DNA of 64,000 nucleotides from Bradyrhizobium sediminis (GCF_018736085.1 NZ_CP076134.1:4040501-4104500), one strand, 5' to 3'; positions 24,935 through 33,489 are shown, numbered from the stretch's first letter. The notes: a model not told the origin generated them from the sequence alone. Translations and numbers: made by a program.

Positions 24935-25846
24935 TCAGGCGTCCTCGGACGCCGCCATCAACGGCTTCGGCGCCATTCCCTGGCCGGGCTTGATGTGGAA
25001 TTCATAGGTCATCAGGTGCCAGGGCGTGGGCGCCGGCTTGCCGTCCGGCATCAGCGGATCGGTCCGCTTTTCGATGTGGGCGACGAGTTCGTCCTTGACC
25101 CCGAACACCACGTCGGAGTCCAGATATTTGTCGCCTTCGATGAAGACGTGGGTGATCAGCGGCTCGTAGCCGGGCGCATTGACCAGGAAATGCACATGCG
25201 CCGGCCGCATCGCATGGCGGCCGACCTGCAGGATCATTTCCCCGGCCGGGCCGTCGGTCGGGATCGGATAGCTGCACGGCAGGATGGTGCGAAAGAAGAA
25301 CCGGCCGTCGGCGTCGGTGATGAACCGCGCCCGCGATGACGGGCCCTGCGTCGCATAGGTCGGCTTTTGCGAGTCGTAGAAGCCGTCATCGTCGGCATGC
25401 CAGACATCGACCGGGACGCCCGCCAGCGGCTTGCCCTTGAGGTCGGTAACGCGGCTCTGCACGAACATCCGCTCTCCTTCCAGGGTGGCGGAGATGTCGG
25501 TGCCGTGCGGCGTCTCCTTGTGTTCGCCGACATAGAACGGGCCGAGCACGGTGGTCTCGGTGGCGCCGTCGCGCTCGCGATGGTTGACGGCATCGACCAG
25601 CATGGAAACCCCGAGCACGTCCGACAGCAGGATGAACTCCTGCCGGATCGGGGTGCATTTCTGGCCGGTGCGGGTCAGGAAATCGATCGCATAGTCCCAC
25701 TCCTCGAAGGTGAGATCGGTCTTGCGCACATATTCGTGCAGCGATTTCACCAGCTCCTGCAGCAGGAATTTGGCGCGCGGATTCGGCGTGTCCTCAAAAC
25801 TCTTGATCACGGCGGCGGTCAGTTCGGTGTCGTTGAATTGAGGCAT
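24935..25846 (-). CDS. intradiol ring-cleavage dioxygenase
   Basis: This 303-residue non-haem Fe(III) dioxygenase is of the catechol/hydroxyquinol 1,2-dioxygenase class, opening ortho-dihydroxylated aromatic rings to muconates. The iron ligands can be placed as Tyr157 (DGFYD), Tyr193 (CSYPIPTDGP), His217 and His219 (RPAHVHF). An N-terminal helical dimerisation domain of about 100 residues precedes the catalytic beta-sandwich (VLGPFYVGEH onward, DVWHADDDGFYD). The WHADDDG segment is closer to hydroxyquinol 1,2-dioxygenases than to CatA, but without a maleylacetate reductase nearby I leave the substrate open. It is a single gene, divergent from the serine hydrolase gene. Confidence 0.88.
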   Translation of the reverse strand: MPQFNDTELTAAVIKSFEDTPNPRAKFLLQELVKSLHEYVRKTDLTFEEWDYAIDFLTRTGQKCTPIRQEFILLSDVLGVSMLVDAVNHRERDGATETTVLGPFYVGEHKETPHGTDISATLEGERMFVQSRVTDLKGKPLAGVPVDVWHADDDGFYDSQKPTYATQGPSSRARFITDADGRFFFRTILPCSYPIPTDGPAGEMILQVGRHAMRPAHVHFLVNAPGYEPLITHVFIEGDKYLDSDVVFGVKDELVAHIEKRTDPLMPDGKPAPTPWHLMTYEFHIKPGQGMAPKPLMAASEDA

Positions 25847-25988
25847 TTGGGCTGTCCTGCGGGGGGTACGCGATAGCGGGCAAGAGCCTACACCAGCCGA
25901 CGGCCCGGGGTAAGCATGCGGGCGGTTGGAACGGGGCGCCCTTTTCGGCTATCAAGGCGGACCGCGACCGCCCCGGAGACCCGCCCCG

Positions 25989-27263
25989 ATGCTAGCCCCG
26001 ACCCCCGCCTCCCCCGAATCCGCCGGCATGTCCAAGGCCGCCTTCGACCGCGTCGAAGCGCACCTGAAGCACCGCTACGTCGATGCCGGCCGTTTTCCGG
26101 GCACGCAACTTCTGGTCTACCGCCGCGGCAAGGTCGTCCACTCGACGGTGCAGGGCTTTGCCGACCTCGAGCGCAAGGTGCCGGTCAGGGACGACACCAT
26201 CTTCCGCATCTATTCGATGACCAAGCCGATCACATCGGTGGCCTTCATGATGCTGGTGGAGGAAGGCCGCGTCGCGCTCGACGAGCCCGTCCACAAATAC
26301 ATCCCGGAATGGAAGAACCTCGGTGTGTTCCAGGCCGGCGTCGCGCCGGCGTTCCTGACCAGGCCGCCGACACGGCCGATGCTGATCGTCGACCTGCTCC
26401 GGCACACTTCCGGACTGACCTACGGCTTCCAGCAGCGCTCCAATGTCGACGCCGCCTACCGTGAAAAGAAGATCGGCGAGGTCGTGACAGCGGGTACGCT
26501 GCAATCGATGATCGACGAGCTCGCCGGGATTCCGCTTGAATTTTCCCCAGGCGAGGCCTGGAACTATTCGGTCTCCACCGACGTGATCGGCTACCTCGTC
26601 GGCAAGATCAGCGGCATGCCGTTCGAACAGTTCTTGAAGCAACGTATCCTCAATCCGCTCGGCATGAACGACACCGACTTCTTCGTGGCGGCCGACAAGG
26701 CGCACCGGTTCGCGGCGTGCTATTCGGCCGACCCGAAGGGCGGCATGACCTTCCACGCCACCGACCGCAAGGGCGGCCTGACGCTGCAGGACGACCCGGC
26801 CACCAGCTCGTACCTGTCGCCGCCGTCGTTCATTTCCGGCGGCGGCGGATTGTGCTCGACCGCAGCCGACTATCTCACCTTCTGCCGCGCGCTGCTCAAT
26901 GGCGGCGAACTCGGCGGCGTCCGGCTGATCGGTCCGAAGACGCTGGCGCTGATGACATCAAATCATCTGCCCGGCGGATGCGACCTGCCGGCGATGTCGC
27001 GGTCGATGTTCTCGGAGGCGACCTATAACGGCATCGGCTTCGGCCTCGGCTTCTCGGTCACGATGAACCCGGCGCTGACGCTGATTCCCGGCAGCGCTGG
27101 CGAGTATGCCTGGGGCGGCGCCGCCACGACGTCGTTCTGGATCGATCCGGCGGAGGAGCTGATCGCCATTTTCATGACCCAGGTGCTGCCGTCGAGCGCC
27201 TATCCGGTGCGGCGCGAACTTCGCACCATGGTGTACTCGGCAATTACCGACAGCAATCTCTGA
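25989..27263 (+). CDS. serine hydrolase of the beta-lactamase/esterase family
   Basis: This 424-residue protein belongs to the class C beta-lactamase-like (PF00144) family. The nucleophile motif SxxK is SMTK (Ser76, Lys79) in IYSMTKPITS, the Tyr motif is YSV at residues 193-195 in WNYSVSTDV, and HTSGL at 139-143 is a conserved structural turn. The C-terminal GWGGAATTSFWIDP is the usual HxG-equivalent strand with Trp-Gly-Gly. There is no signal peptide, so it is probably a cytoplasmic esterase or amidase rather than a beta-lactamase. ATG 25989 is chosen; the frame extends upstream only from a TTG with no site. It is divergent from the dioxygenase gene. Confidence 0.88.
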   Translation: MLAPTPASPESAGMSKAAFDRVEAHLKHRYVDAGRFPGTQLLVYRRGKVVHSTVQGFADLERKVPVRDDTIFRIYSMTKPITSVAFMMLVEEGRVALDEPVHKYIPEWKNLGVFQAGVAPAFLTRPPTRPMLIVDLLRHTSGLTYGFQQRSNVDAAYREKKIGEVVTAGTLQSMIDELAGIPLEFSPGEAWNYSVSTDVIGYLVGKISGMPFEQFLKQRILNPLGMNDTDFFVAADKAHRFAACYSADPKGGMTFHATDRKGGLTLQDDPATSSYLSPPSFISGGGGLCSTAADYLTFCRALLNGGELGGVRLIGPKTLALMTSNHLPGGCDLPAMSRSMFSEATYNGIGFGLGFSVTMNPALTLIPGSAGEYAWGGAATTSFWIDPAEELIAIFMTQVLPSSAYPVRRELRTMVYSAITDSNL

Positions 27264-27398
27264 GATTACGCCGGGTTCCGCTGCGTCTCTCCCCAAGGTG
27301 TAACCCGGCGGCAGCCGAAAACCTTGGCGAAGTCGCGAGGCTTCTCCTATGCTCCCCGCATTCGGCGTTACCGCCGGATGCCATGAGCCGGGACCCCC

Positions 27399-28907
27399 GT
27401 GCGAAAACTCTCACTGCCAGTGCGTCTCGCCCTGCTGGTTGCGGGGACCACGCTGCCGCTGATCATTTTCGCGGTCGGGATCGTTTTCAACAATTACGAG
27501 CAAGACCGCAGGGACGCCAAGCAGCGCGTGGTCGAGACCGTGCGCAGCATTCGCCTCGTTCTCGATGCCGAGATGCAGCGGATGACCGGCGGGCTTCAGG
27601 TGCTGTCGCTGACCAACGCGCTGCGGGACCGCGACTTCGAGGGCTTCCGCCGCATCGCCGCCGGTTTTCTCGAGCAGTATGGCAAGGACGGCGTCGTGCT
27701 GGTGGCCGACCGCGAGGGCCGTCAGGTGTTTTCCTCGATCACCGCGGATACCGCCAATTTGCCGCCGCGCAACAATCGCGCCATCGTGGACAAGGTGTTC
27801 GCGACCGGGAGCCCGCAGTACTCCAACCTGTTCTTCGGCGCGGTGAAGCAGCAACTGATCGTGACGGTCGAGGTGCCGGTGGTTCGCGACGGCGAGGTGC
27901 TGTACGACATTTCCTTCAGCCCACCGGCCGAGATTTTTCAGGCCATCATCGAAAAGCAGCGTCCCAGCCAGGACTGGACGATTTCGATCTTCGACGGCGA
28001 CGGCGTCAATTTCGCGCGGGTGCCGAACCCGCAGGAGACGGTCGGCAAGCGCGCCTCGCCGACGCTGCACGACGCGATGTCTCGCGCACCGGAAGCCACC
28101 TTGCAGACCGTATCGCGCGAAGGGGTACCGCTGATCACGAGCTATGCGCGGTCCTCGCTGACCGGCTGGACGGTGGCCGCCGGGATTGCGGAGAGCTCGC
28201 TGGTCGGACCGCTCTGGCGCAACCTCGCCATCACCAGCTTGATCGGCGGCATTCTGCTGCTGATCGGCCTCGCCTTCGCGGTGCGGATGGCAACCGTGAT
28301 CGCCCGCGGCGAGATGCTGCATGATCTCCTGATCGAGGAACTCAATCACCGCGTCAAGAACACGCTGGCCATCCTGCAGTCGATCGCCACGCAGACATTT
28401 CGCAGCGCGAGCCGGACCGAGCGCGAGAAGTTCGAGGGCCGGCTCGGCGCGCTGGCGCAGGCGCACAATCTGCTGAGCCAGGACAAGTGGCAGAGCTCCG
28501 AACTCAGAGACGTCATCGGCCGCGTGGTGCAGCCCTATCTGTTCAACACGCCGGAGCGGCTGCGAATGTCCGGACCAGACGTGCCGCTGTCGCCGCGGCT
28601 GTCGGTGGTGCTGTCGATGATCCTGCACGAGATCGCAACCAACGCCGCGAAGTACGGCGCGTTGTCCAACGACACCGGCAAGGTCGAGCTGGACTGGGAA
28701 GTGATCACGGAAGACGTCAAACCACAGCTACGGTTGATCTGGACCGAGTCCGGCGGTCCTCATGTCACGGCCCCGGAACAGCGCGGCTTCGGATCGCGGC
28801 TGATCGAGCGCAGCGCACGCGACCAGCTCGCCGGCGAAGCTACCGTCGAGTTCCTGCCCCACGGCGTGGTCTACACCGTGACCTGCACGCTGGAGGATGT
28901 CGGCTAG
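27399..28907 (+). CDS. membrane sensor histidine kinase, HWE/HisKA_2 type
   Basis: A 502-residue protein with a GTG start. TM1 lies at about residues 7-30 and TM2 at about 275-297, enclosing a periplasmic dCache-like sensor domain of about 240 residues (DGVVLVADREGRQVFSS; SYARSSLTGWTVAAGI). The cytoplasmic part has HisKA_2 with the phosphorylated His317 in IEELNHRVKNTLAILQSIA, followed by an ATPase domain of the same class (SMILHEIATNAAKYGAL; GFGSRLIERS). No response regulator is encoded beside it, so it is an orphan kinase; in alphaproteobacteria such kinases often feed the general stress response or c-di-GMP regulators. The signal is unknown. Confidence 0.88.
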   Translation: MRKLSLPVRLALLVAGTTLPLIIFAVGIVFNNYEQDRRDAKQRVVETVRSIRLVLDAEMQRMTGGLQVLSLTNALRDRDFEGFRRIAAGFLEQYGKDGVVLVADREGRQVFSSITADTANLPPRNNRAIVDKVFATGSPQYSNLFFGAVKQQLIVTVEVPVVRDGEVLYDISFSPPAEIFQAIIEKQRPSQDWTISIFDGDGVNFARVPNPQETVGKRASPTLHDAMSRAPEATLQTVSREGVPLITSYARSSLTGWTVAAGIAESSLVGPLWRNLAITSLIGGILLLIGLAFAVRMATVIARGEMLHDLLIEELNHRVKNTLAILQSIATQTFRSASRTEREKFEGRLGALAQAHNLLSQDKWQSSELRDVIGRVVQPYLFNTPERLRMSGPDVPLSPRLSVVLSMILHEIATNAAKYGALSNDTGKVELDWEVITEDVKPQLRLIWTESGGPHVTAPEQRGFGSRLIERSARDQLAGEATVEFLPHGVVYTVTCTLEDVG

Positions 28908-28946
28908 GCATTGGGTGAGGCCATCTCAGCCGCACATCCGGCAAGA

Positions 28947-29051
28947 TAGAGCGTTTTCAAGCGAAGTGGATACCGGTTCGCATGAAGAAAACGCGTCAAA
29001 ACAAGAAGGTAGAGCCCCGTTCCGATTCAATCGGAACGGAAAAGGCTCTAG
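28947..29051. repeat. dispersed intergenic repeat with palindromic end, copy 1
   Basis: The segment reads GCGTTTTCAAGCGAAGTGG, then TACCGGTTCGC and GAAAACGCGTCAAAACAA, and ends with a perfect 11-bp inverted repeat CCGTTCCGATT-C-AATCGGAACGG (29017-29039). A second copy of the left part is at 41187-41241. I recognise it as a common intergenic repeat of Bradyrhizobium. It overlaps the last bases of ccdA, where its hairpin could end transcription of that gene. Confidence 0.75.
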
Positions 29052-29782
29052 CCAAAACTCTGCAACGCCGGGAACGTCTCCAACAGCCAGATGCTGACGC
29101 TGGATACCGCGCCGGTGAGAAAGCCGATACCGGTGACGACCATCAGCACGCCCATCGCGCGCTCGACGGTGGGCAGATGCCGCTTCATCCGCGCAAACAG
29201 CGAGGAGAACTGCTCGACCATGAAGGCCGCGATCAGGAAGGGAATTCCGAGGCCCGCGGAATAGATCGCGAGCAGGCCCGCCCCCTTGGTCACCGTCGCC
29301 TCGGCGGCGGCGACTGACAGGATGGCGGCGAGGATCGGGCCGATGCAGGGCGTCCAGCCGAACGCGAACGCGAGTCCCATCACGTAGGCGCCCCACAGAC
29401 CCACCGGCCTCGGAATCGGCAGCCGCCCCTCCCGCATCAAGAATCCGATCCGCGTCAGGCCGAGAAAGTGCAGGCCCATCACCATGATGACGACCCCGGC
29501 GACGATGGAGAGCTCCGCCGACCAGGCGCGGATCAGGCCGCCGATCAGTGAGGCGCTGGCGCCGAGCGCCACGAACACGGTGGAGAAGCCGAGCACGAAC
29601 ATGCCGGCCGAAATCATCACCGCGCGCTTCGAGGCCGTTTCCGTCTCGTCATTGGCGACATGCTCGATGGTCGCGCCGGTGAGGTAGATCAGATAGGGCG
29701 GCACCAGAGGCAGCACGCAGGGCGACATGAAGCTGACCAGACCGGCGATCAGCGCCGCGGGGATCGTGACATCTTGAATCAT
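29048..29782 (-). CDS. ccdA: cytochrome c biogenesis protein CcdA
   Basis: This 244-residue inner-membrane protein has six helices and the CcdA/DsbD hallmark MSPCVLPLVPPYLIYL near the N-terminus, with a matching GWTPCIGPILAAIL in the fourth helix; these two cysteines carry reducing equivalents from cytoplasmic thioredoxin across the membrane for haem attachment to c-type cytochromes. The length fits the small CcdA form. No other ccm genes adjoin it. The c-type subunits FixO and FixP in the right half of the window would depend on such chemistry. The start is the ATG at 29782. Confidence 0.92.
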   Translation of the reverse strand: MIQDVTIPAALIAGLVSFMSPCVLPLVPPYLIYLTGATIEHVANDETETASKRAVMISAGMFVLGFSTVFVALGASASLIGGLIRAWSAELSIVAGVVIMVMGLHFLGLTRIGFLMREGRLPIPRPVGLWGAYVMGLAFAFGWTPCIGPILAAILSVAAAEATVTKGAGLLAIYSAGLGIPFLIAAFMVEQFSSLFARMKRHLPTVERAMGVLMVVTGIGFLTGAVSSVSIWLLETFPALQSFG

Positions 29783-29854
29783 GCGGTCATTGCCATCGTT
29801 GCTGTCCGGCTGAAGGGAGGTTTTATCAGGTGGAATCGATCGGGAGGCCGGTCC

Positions 29855-30004
29855 ATGTCTAGCATCTCCGTGACCGCCGGAACCGCACGAAAGCCGCTCT
29901 GTCGCTCACTTTTCGTTCAGGTCCTGATCGCCCTGCGGCCGGGGACGTGTTGGGCGGGGTGGTGCCCGATTTCGCGGTCGGGCTCGAGATTTTCAGCGAC
30001 GGGC
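29855..30004 (+). pseudogene. remnant of the 5' end of a DctA-type dicarboxylate transporter gene
   Basis: From ATG 29855 (GGGAGG 7 nt upstream) the frame begins MSSISVTAGTARKPL and RSLFVQVLIAL, closely like the N-terminus of DctA (C4-dicarboxylate:cation symporter). After a disruption near 29935-29950 the reading continues in another frame as DVLGGVVPDFAVGLEIFSD, again DctA-like, and then stops aligning. About 50 codons of a gene normally over 430 codons long survive. The 3' end runs into the tail of the amidohydrolase gene on the other strand, suggesting a deletion joined the two. Assignment rests on recognition of the DctA N-terminal pattern. Confidence 0.68.
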
Positions 30005-31258
30005 TGATTCTGGCCGCGGGCGAAAATTCTCGATCAGGCGCAGCAGGACGCGCGCGCCGGCATCCGCGTCGGCCGGATCGACGTGCTCGTCCGGATGATG
30101 GCTGATGCCGCCGCGGCAGCGCACGAACAGCATGGCCACGTCCGCGATATCGATCATCGCCATGCCGTCGTGGCCGGCCCCGCTCGGCAGTTCGAACACG
30201 CGATAGCCCTCGCCTGCGATGGCCTCGGCCACCTGCTGCCTGAGCCAGGGGGCGCAGGGCGCGGTGCGGTTCTCATGGGTCACATGGATCGCGGCAACCA
30301 GAATTCGTCGCCCGGCGATCGTCCTGATGCGACCGGTGATTTCAGCGACCGCGCGTGTGCGCTGCTGGTCCGATACGGCGCGGACGTCGATCGTGAACAC
30401 GGCCTTTCCGGGAATGACATTGGTCGCTCCCGGCATCGCGCTGATGGAGCCGACGGTGCCGACGAGCCCGGGCTCGGCCCGGCAATACGCCTCGACGGCG
30501 AGAATGCATTCGGAGGCGCCCGCCAGCGCATCGCGCCGCAGCGCCATCGGAACCGTGCCGGCGTGGCCGGCCATGCCCGACAGCGCGACCGAAAGCCGGG
30601 TCGCGCCCGAGATCGCCGTCACCACCCCGACCGGCAGGCCCTGGTTTTCCAGGACCGGTCCCTGCTCGATATGCAGTTCGAGATAGCCGTGCAGCTCGCC
30701 TCGCCTCCGCGCCGCGGCACGGATGCGGCCGGGATCGAGGCCGAACCGCAGCAGGGCGTCGCGCATCGTGATGCCGCCGCTGTCCCTGGCTTCAACCACA
30801 CTATCGTCGAAAGTGCCGGCCACGGCGCGGCTGCCGAGCAGGGTCGATGCGAAGCGGACACCTTCTTCATCGGCGAAGCCGGTCACCTCGACCGCGAAGG
30901 GCAATCGCTTGCCGCGCCGGTAGAGATCTCCGACGCAGGAAATCGCGGTAATGAGCCCGAGCGGCCCGTCCCATTTGCCGGCGTCGCGCACGGTGTCGTA
31001 ATGCGAGCCCAGCATCAGGCAGGGCAAACCCGCCTGCTCGCCTTCGTAGCGTCCGCAGACATTGCCGATGGCATCGAGCTGAGCGGCCATGCCGGCGTCC
31101 TGCATCCACGCCAGCAGCAGATCGGCCGCGGCGCGGTGCTCGGGGGTGAGAAAGATCCGCGTCAGATGATTGGAAGTCTCGGAGATCGCGCCGAGCGCGT
31201 CGATGCGGCGGACGATTTCCCGCCCGAGATCGCCGGTAGCATTGGTGCCCCCCGCCAT
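29993..31258 (-). CDS. M20-family amidohydrolase (allantoate/N-carbamoyl amino acid hydrolase)
   Basis: This 421-residue cytoplasmic metallo-amidohydrolase is of the allantoate amidohydrolase, beta-ureidopropionase and N-carbamoyl-amino-acid hydrolase family. Metal ligands can be seen in GSHYDTVRDAGKWDG (His, Asp) and FADEEGVRF (Glu), with the family EQGPVLENQGLPVGVVTAI and SGAGHDGM motifs. The ATG at 31258 overlaps the puuE stop by one base (TGATG), so translation is coupled. Next to an allantoinase, allantoate is the best-supported substrate, releasing ammonia and ureidoglycine-type products. The 3' end overlaps the dctA remnant on the opposite strand. The open frame upstream of 31258 lies inside puuE and was discarded. 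Confidence 0.88.
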   Translation of the reverse strand: MAGGTNATGDLGREIVRRIDALGAISETSNHLTRIFLTPEHRAAADLLLAWMQDAGMAAQLDAIGNVCGRYEGEQAGLPCLMLGSHYDTVRDAGKWDGPLGLITAISCVGDLYRRGKRLPFAVEVTGFADEEGVRFASTLLGSRAVAGTFDDSVVEARDSGGITMRDALLRFGLDPGRIRAAARRRGELHGYLELHIEQGPVLENQGLPVGVVTAISGATRLSVALSGMAGHAGTVPMALRRDALAGASECILAVEAYCRAEPGLVGTVGSISAMPGATNVIPGKAVFTIDVRAVSDQQRTRAVAEITGRIRTIAGRRILVAAIHVTHENRTAPCAPWLRQQVAEAIAGEGYRVFELPSGAGHDGMAMIDIADVAMLFVRCRGGISHHPDEHVDPADADAGARVLLRLIENFRPRPESARR

Positions 31259-32199
31259 CACAGCGATCCGACAGACGGCGCGCCTTGGGCGAGATGCGCG
31301 AGGTTGGCGTGCCAATGCCGCGCGATCTGAAGCCGCGTCGGCACCCAGACCCGGTCATGGCCCGCGACGTAATCGAGAAAGCGCATCAGCGACGCCGCCC
31401 GCCCCGGCCGGCCCGCGATCCGGCAATGCAGGCCCACCGACATCATCTTCGGCGAAGTGGCGCCCTCCGCATAAAGCACGTCGAAACTGTCCTTGAGGTA
31501 GCTGAAGAACTGATCGCCGCCGCCGAAGCCTTGGCCGTTGATGAAGCGCATGTCGTTGGCGTCGAGACTGTAGGGAATGATCAGATGCGGTCCCGCCGCG
31601 CCCCTGACCCAGTACGGCAGATCGTCGGCGTAGGAGTCGCAGGAATACAGAAAACCGCCCGCCTGCGTCACCAGCCGCAAGGTGTTGATCGAGGACCGCC
31701 CGGTGTACCAGCCGAACGGCCGCTGCCCCGTCACCTCGGTGTGAATGCGGATGGCCTGCGCAATCGTGTCGCGCTCCTCCGCTTCCGGCATATCCCCGTG
31801 TTCGACCCACTTCAGGCCATGGCAGGCGATGTCCCAGCCGGCCTCGTTCATCGCTGCGACGATTTCGGGATTGCGCTGCAGCGCGGTCGCGACCCCGAAC
31901 ACCGTCGGGCGCAGCTTGCGCTCGGTGAAGATGCGCCACAGCCGCCAGAAGCCGGCGCGCGAGCCGTATTCGAACATCGATTCGATATTGGCATGGCGCT
32001 GTCCCGGCCAGGGCTGCGCGCCGAGCACGTCGGACAGAAAGGCTTCCGAGGCGGGATCGCCGTGCAGGATGTTGTTCTCGCCGCCCTCTTCGAAGTTGAT
32101 GACGAACTGCACCGCGATCCGCGCGCCGTCCGGCCAGCGCGGATCGGGCGGCTCTCGGCCATAGCCGCGGAGATCGCGGGGATATGGGGCGTCAGCCAT
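31258..32199 (-). CDS. puuE: allantoinase, PuuE (polysaccharide-deacetylase fold) type
   Basis: This 313-residue protein is the metal-independent allantoinase that opens allantoin to allantoate in purine and ureide breakdown. The NodB-like (carbohydrate esterase 4) fold shows as VQFVINFEEGGENN, the segment FGVATALQRNPEIVAAM, DIACHGLKWVEH and GWYTGRSSINT, in the order found in PuuE of Pseudomonas. It is in an operon with DUF3830 (adjacent upstream, stop and start touching) and the amidohydrolase (1-bp overlap downstream). Cytoplasmic. A generic polysaccharide deacetylase is the alternative, but the context and the GENNILHGD segment favour PuuE. Confidence 0.9.
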   Translation of the reverse strand: MADAPYPRDLRGYGREPPDPRWPDGARIAVQFVINFEEGGENNILHGDPASEAFLSDVLGAQPWPGQRHANIESMFEYGSRAGFWRLWRIFTERKLRPTVFGVATALQRNPEIVAAMNEAGWDIACHGLKWVEHGDMPEAEERDTIAQAIRIHTEVTGQRPFGWYTGRSSINTLRLVTQAGGFLYSCDSYADDLPYWVRGAAGPHLIIPYSLDANDMRFINGQGFGGGDQFFSYLKDSFDVLYAEGATSPKMMSVGLHCRIAGRPGRAASLMRFLDYVAGHDRVWVPTRLQIARHWHANLAHLAQGAPSVGSL

Positions 32200-32613
32200 T
32201 CAAGCCGCCTCGAACCGGACCTTCTGCGCGCCCTTCCACAGCACGGTCTTGCCGAGCTCCGGCAGCCGATCGAGCCCCGAGGTCAGGGTGATGAAATGGT
32301 TGCCGGCGAGCTGACCCATCTTGCTGGCGAAGTGCACCCCGCCATAGGCCAGCAGAATCTCGGTCTCGCTGATGCCGCCGGGATAAAGGATGATCTGGCC
32401 CGGCGCGGGATAACTGGTGTGGTTTTCATAGCCGACGCCGAAGTCGAGATCGCCGAGCGGAAGCCAGACCGCCTCACCGCTCCAGCGGACATGGACCATC
32501 TGGCTTTCGAAGGGCATCGCGCGGCGAAACGCTGCACAGGTCTTCGGCGCCAATTGTTCCTCGAAACGCGCGTCGAACGTGAAGTCGCCGGCGCGGACAA
32601 TGAGTTGGCTCAT
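32200..32613 (-). CDS. DUF3830-family protein
   Basis: This 137-residue protein is of the DUF3830 family, with a cyclophilin-like all-beta character (AGDFTFDARFEEQLAPKTCAAF; VHVRWSGEAVWLPLGDLD; ENHTSYPAPGQIILYPGG). Members are found in ureide and hydantoin catabolic operons; the biochemical function is unknown to me. The stop codon abuts the start of puuE, which indicates translational coupling. It is the first gene of a three-gene unit and its 148-bp upstream gap (32614-32761) contains the presumed promoter; nothing else was recognised there. Confidence 0.82.
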   Translation of the reverse strand: MSQLIVRAGDFTFDARFEEQLAPKTCAAFRRAMPFESQMVHVRWSGEAVWLPLGDLDFGVGYENHTSYPAPGQIILYPGGISETEILLAYGGVHFASKMGQLAGNHFITLTSGLDRLPELGKTVLWKGAQKVRFEAA

Positions 32614-32761
32614 GGGATGGCTTTCCTGCTCCTCGAGGTGAGGATCAGATTGCAGCCACCGCGCAATCAGGCAAGATTATTTTTGTCGCTGCAAATGCCG
32701 AAGAGAACGCCGTCCCTGGCGAAACATCGAAAAATCCGGCTGAGGCCTCGAAAGCGCGCGG

Positions 32762-33031
32762 CTATTTCACCAGCTTCAGCACGGCGCGCCGGCGCTGGCT
32801 GCCAGGCGATTTCGGATCGTTCGACCGCTCCGCCGCGTCGTCATCCGGCGTCATCGCATCGCACAGCGCTTTGAGATCCGAATCCGGAATCTTGCTGAGG
32901 TCGATCCGTAGGTCGAGAATCGCCAGCGACACCAGTTTGGCCGTCTCCGGACGGCCGCCCTTGACCAGCGCCGCCCGGCACTGTTCGAGCGTTGCAAGAA
33001 TCGAATGCAGTCGTACTTCCGAATTAGCCAC
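32762..33031 (-). CDS. small hypothetical protein, coupled to the upstream remnant
   Basis: An 89-residue protein with no family I recognise. It has a helical N-terminal region (LHSILATLEQCRAALVKGG, KLVSLAILDLRIDL) and a basic C-terminal tail (RSNDPKSPGSQRRRAVLKLVK). The start is chosen as GTG 33031, which overlaps the upstream stop (TAA at 33026-33024) and has GGAAAG 7 nt before it; the frame is open further to 33265 but that would lie inside the upstream gene. The sequence has normal composition for the region, so it is likely a real gene. It resembles small Bradyrhizobium proteins of unknown role, by impression only. Confidence 0.55.
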   Translation of the reverse strand: MANSEVRLHSILATLEQCRAALVKGGRPETAKLVSLAILDLRIDLSKIPDSDLKALCDAMTPDDDAAERSNDPKSPGSQRRRAVLKLVK

Positions 33032-33326
33032 CAGCGTTCTTTCCGTAACCGAGCTTGCGAGGTAGAGTGGAGGCGATCCAGTTGGTCGTTTCATACACCT
33101 CTCCATAAAGTCCCGATATTCGCGATACGGCCCGATGGATGTCGTCCGCCGAAATGTCGTCGAGAGCATGACTGGCCGACGCGTCACACAGAAAAGTAAC
33201 CTCGTGGTTGCGGTGGAAGGCCAGCCGCCGCGGCTTCGCCAGGTCCTCCTGCAGCATATCCACAAAAGCGACGATTGGGACGCTGGAGCAGTTGGCGAAG
33301 GTCCGCAGGCTGACGGCTGACGTCAT
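33024..33326 (-). pseudogene. internally deleted isochorismatase-family hydrolase
   Basis: The 100-codon frame starts VPIVAFVDMLQEDLAKPRRLAF, the first strand and Asp of a cysteine hydrolase (isochorismatase fold), and then jumps to EVTFLCDASASHAL, SADDIHRAVSRISGLYGEVYET and NWIAST, which belong at the C-terminal end of a family protein of about 220 residues. The central part with the catalytic Lys and Cys is missing, yet the frame is continuous, so an in-frame internal deletion of about 110 codons is the simplest reading. The product cannot be catalytic. It starts at ATG 33326 with AGGGG upstream and is coupled to the small downstream gene. Confidence 0.62.
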
Positions 33327-33489
33327 TTGGGGCCCCTTTTGGGGTCGGAAGGCCAGCCTGACGGTATCAGGGGGTTCCGGAGGGAGGTCTGCGGGGTAAG
33401 CATAAGCGACAGAATCCGGGGACGGAAACCCGCAGTGGTTGTAGTTTCGGACATACTCTGCCAAGATTAGCGCGCAGAAAGGACGATGT

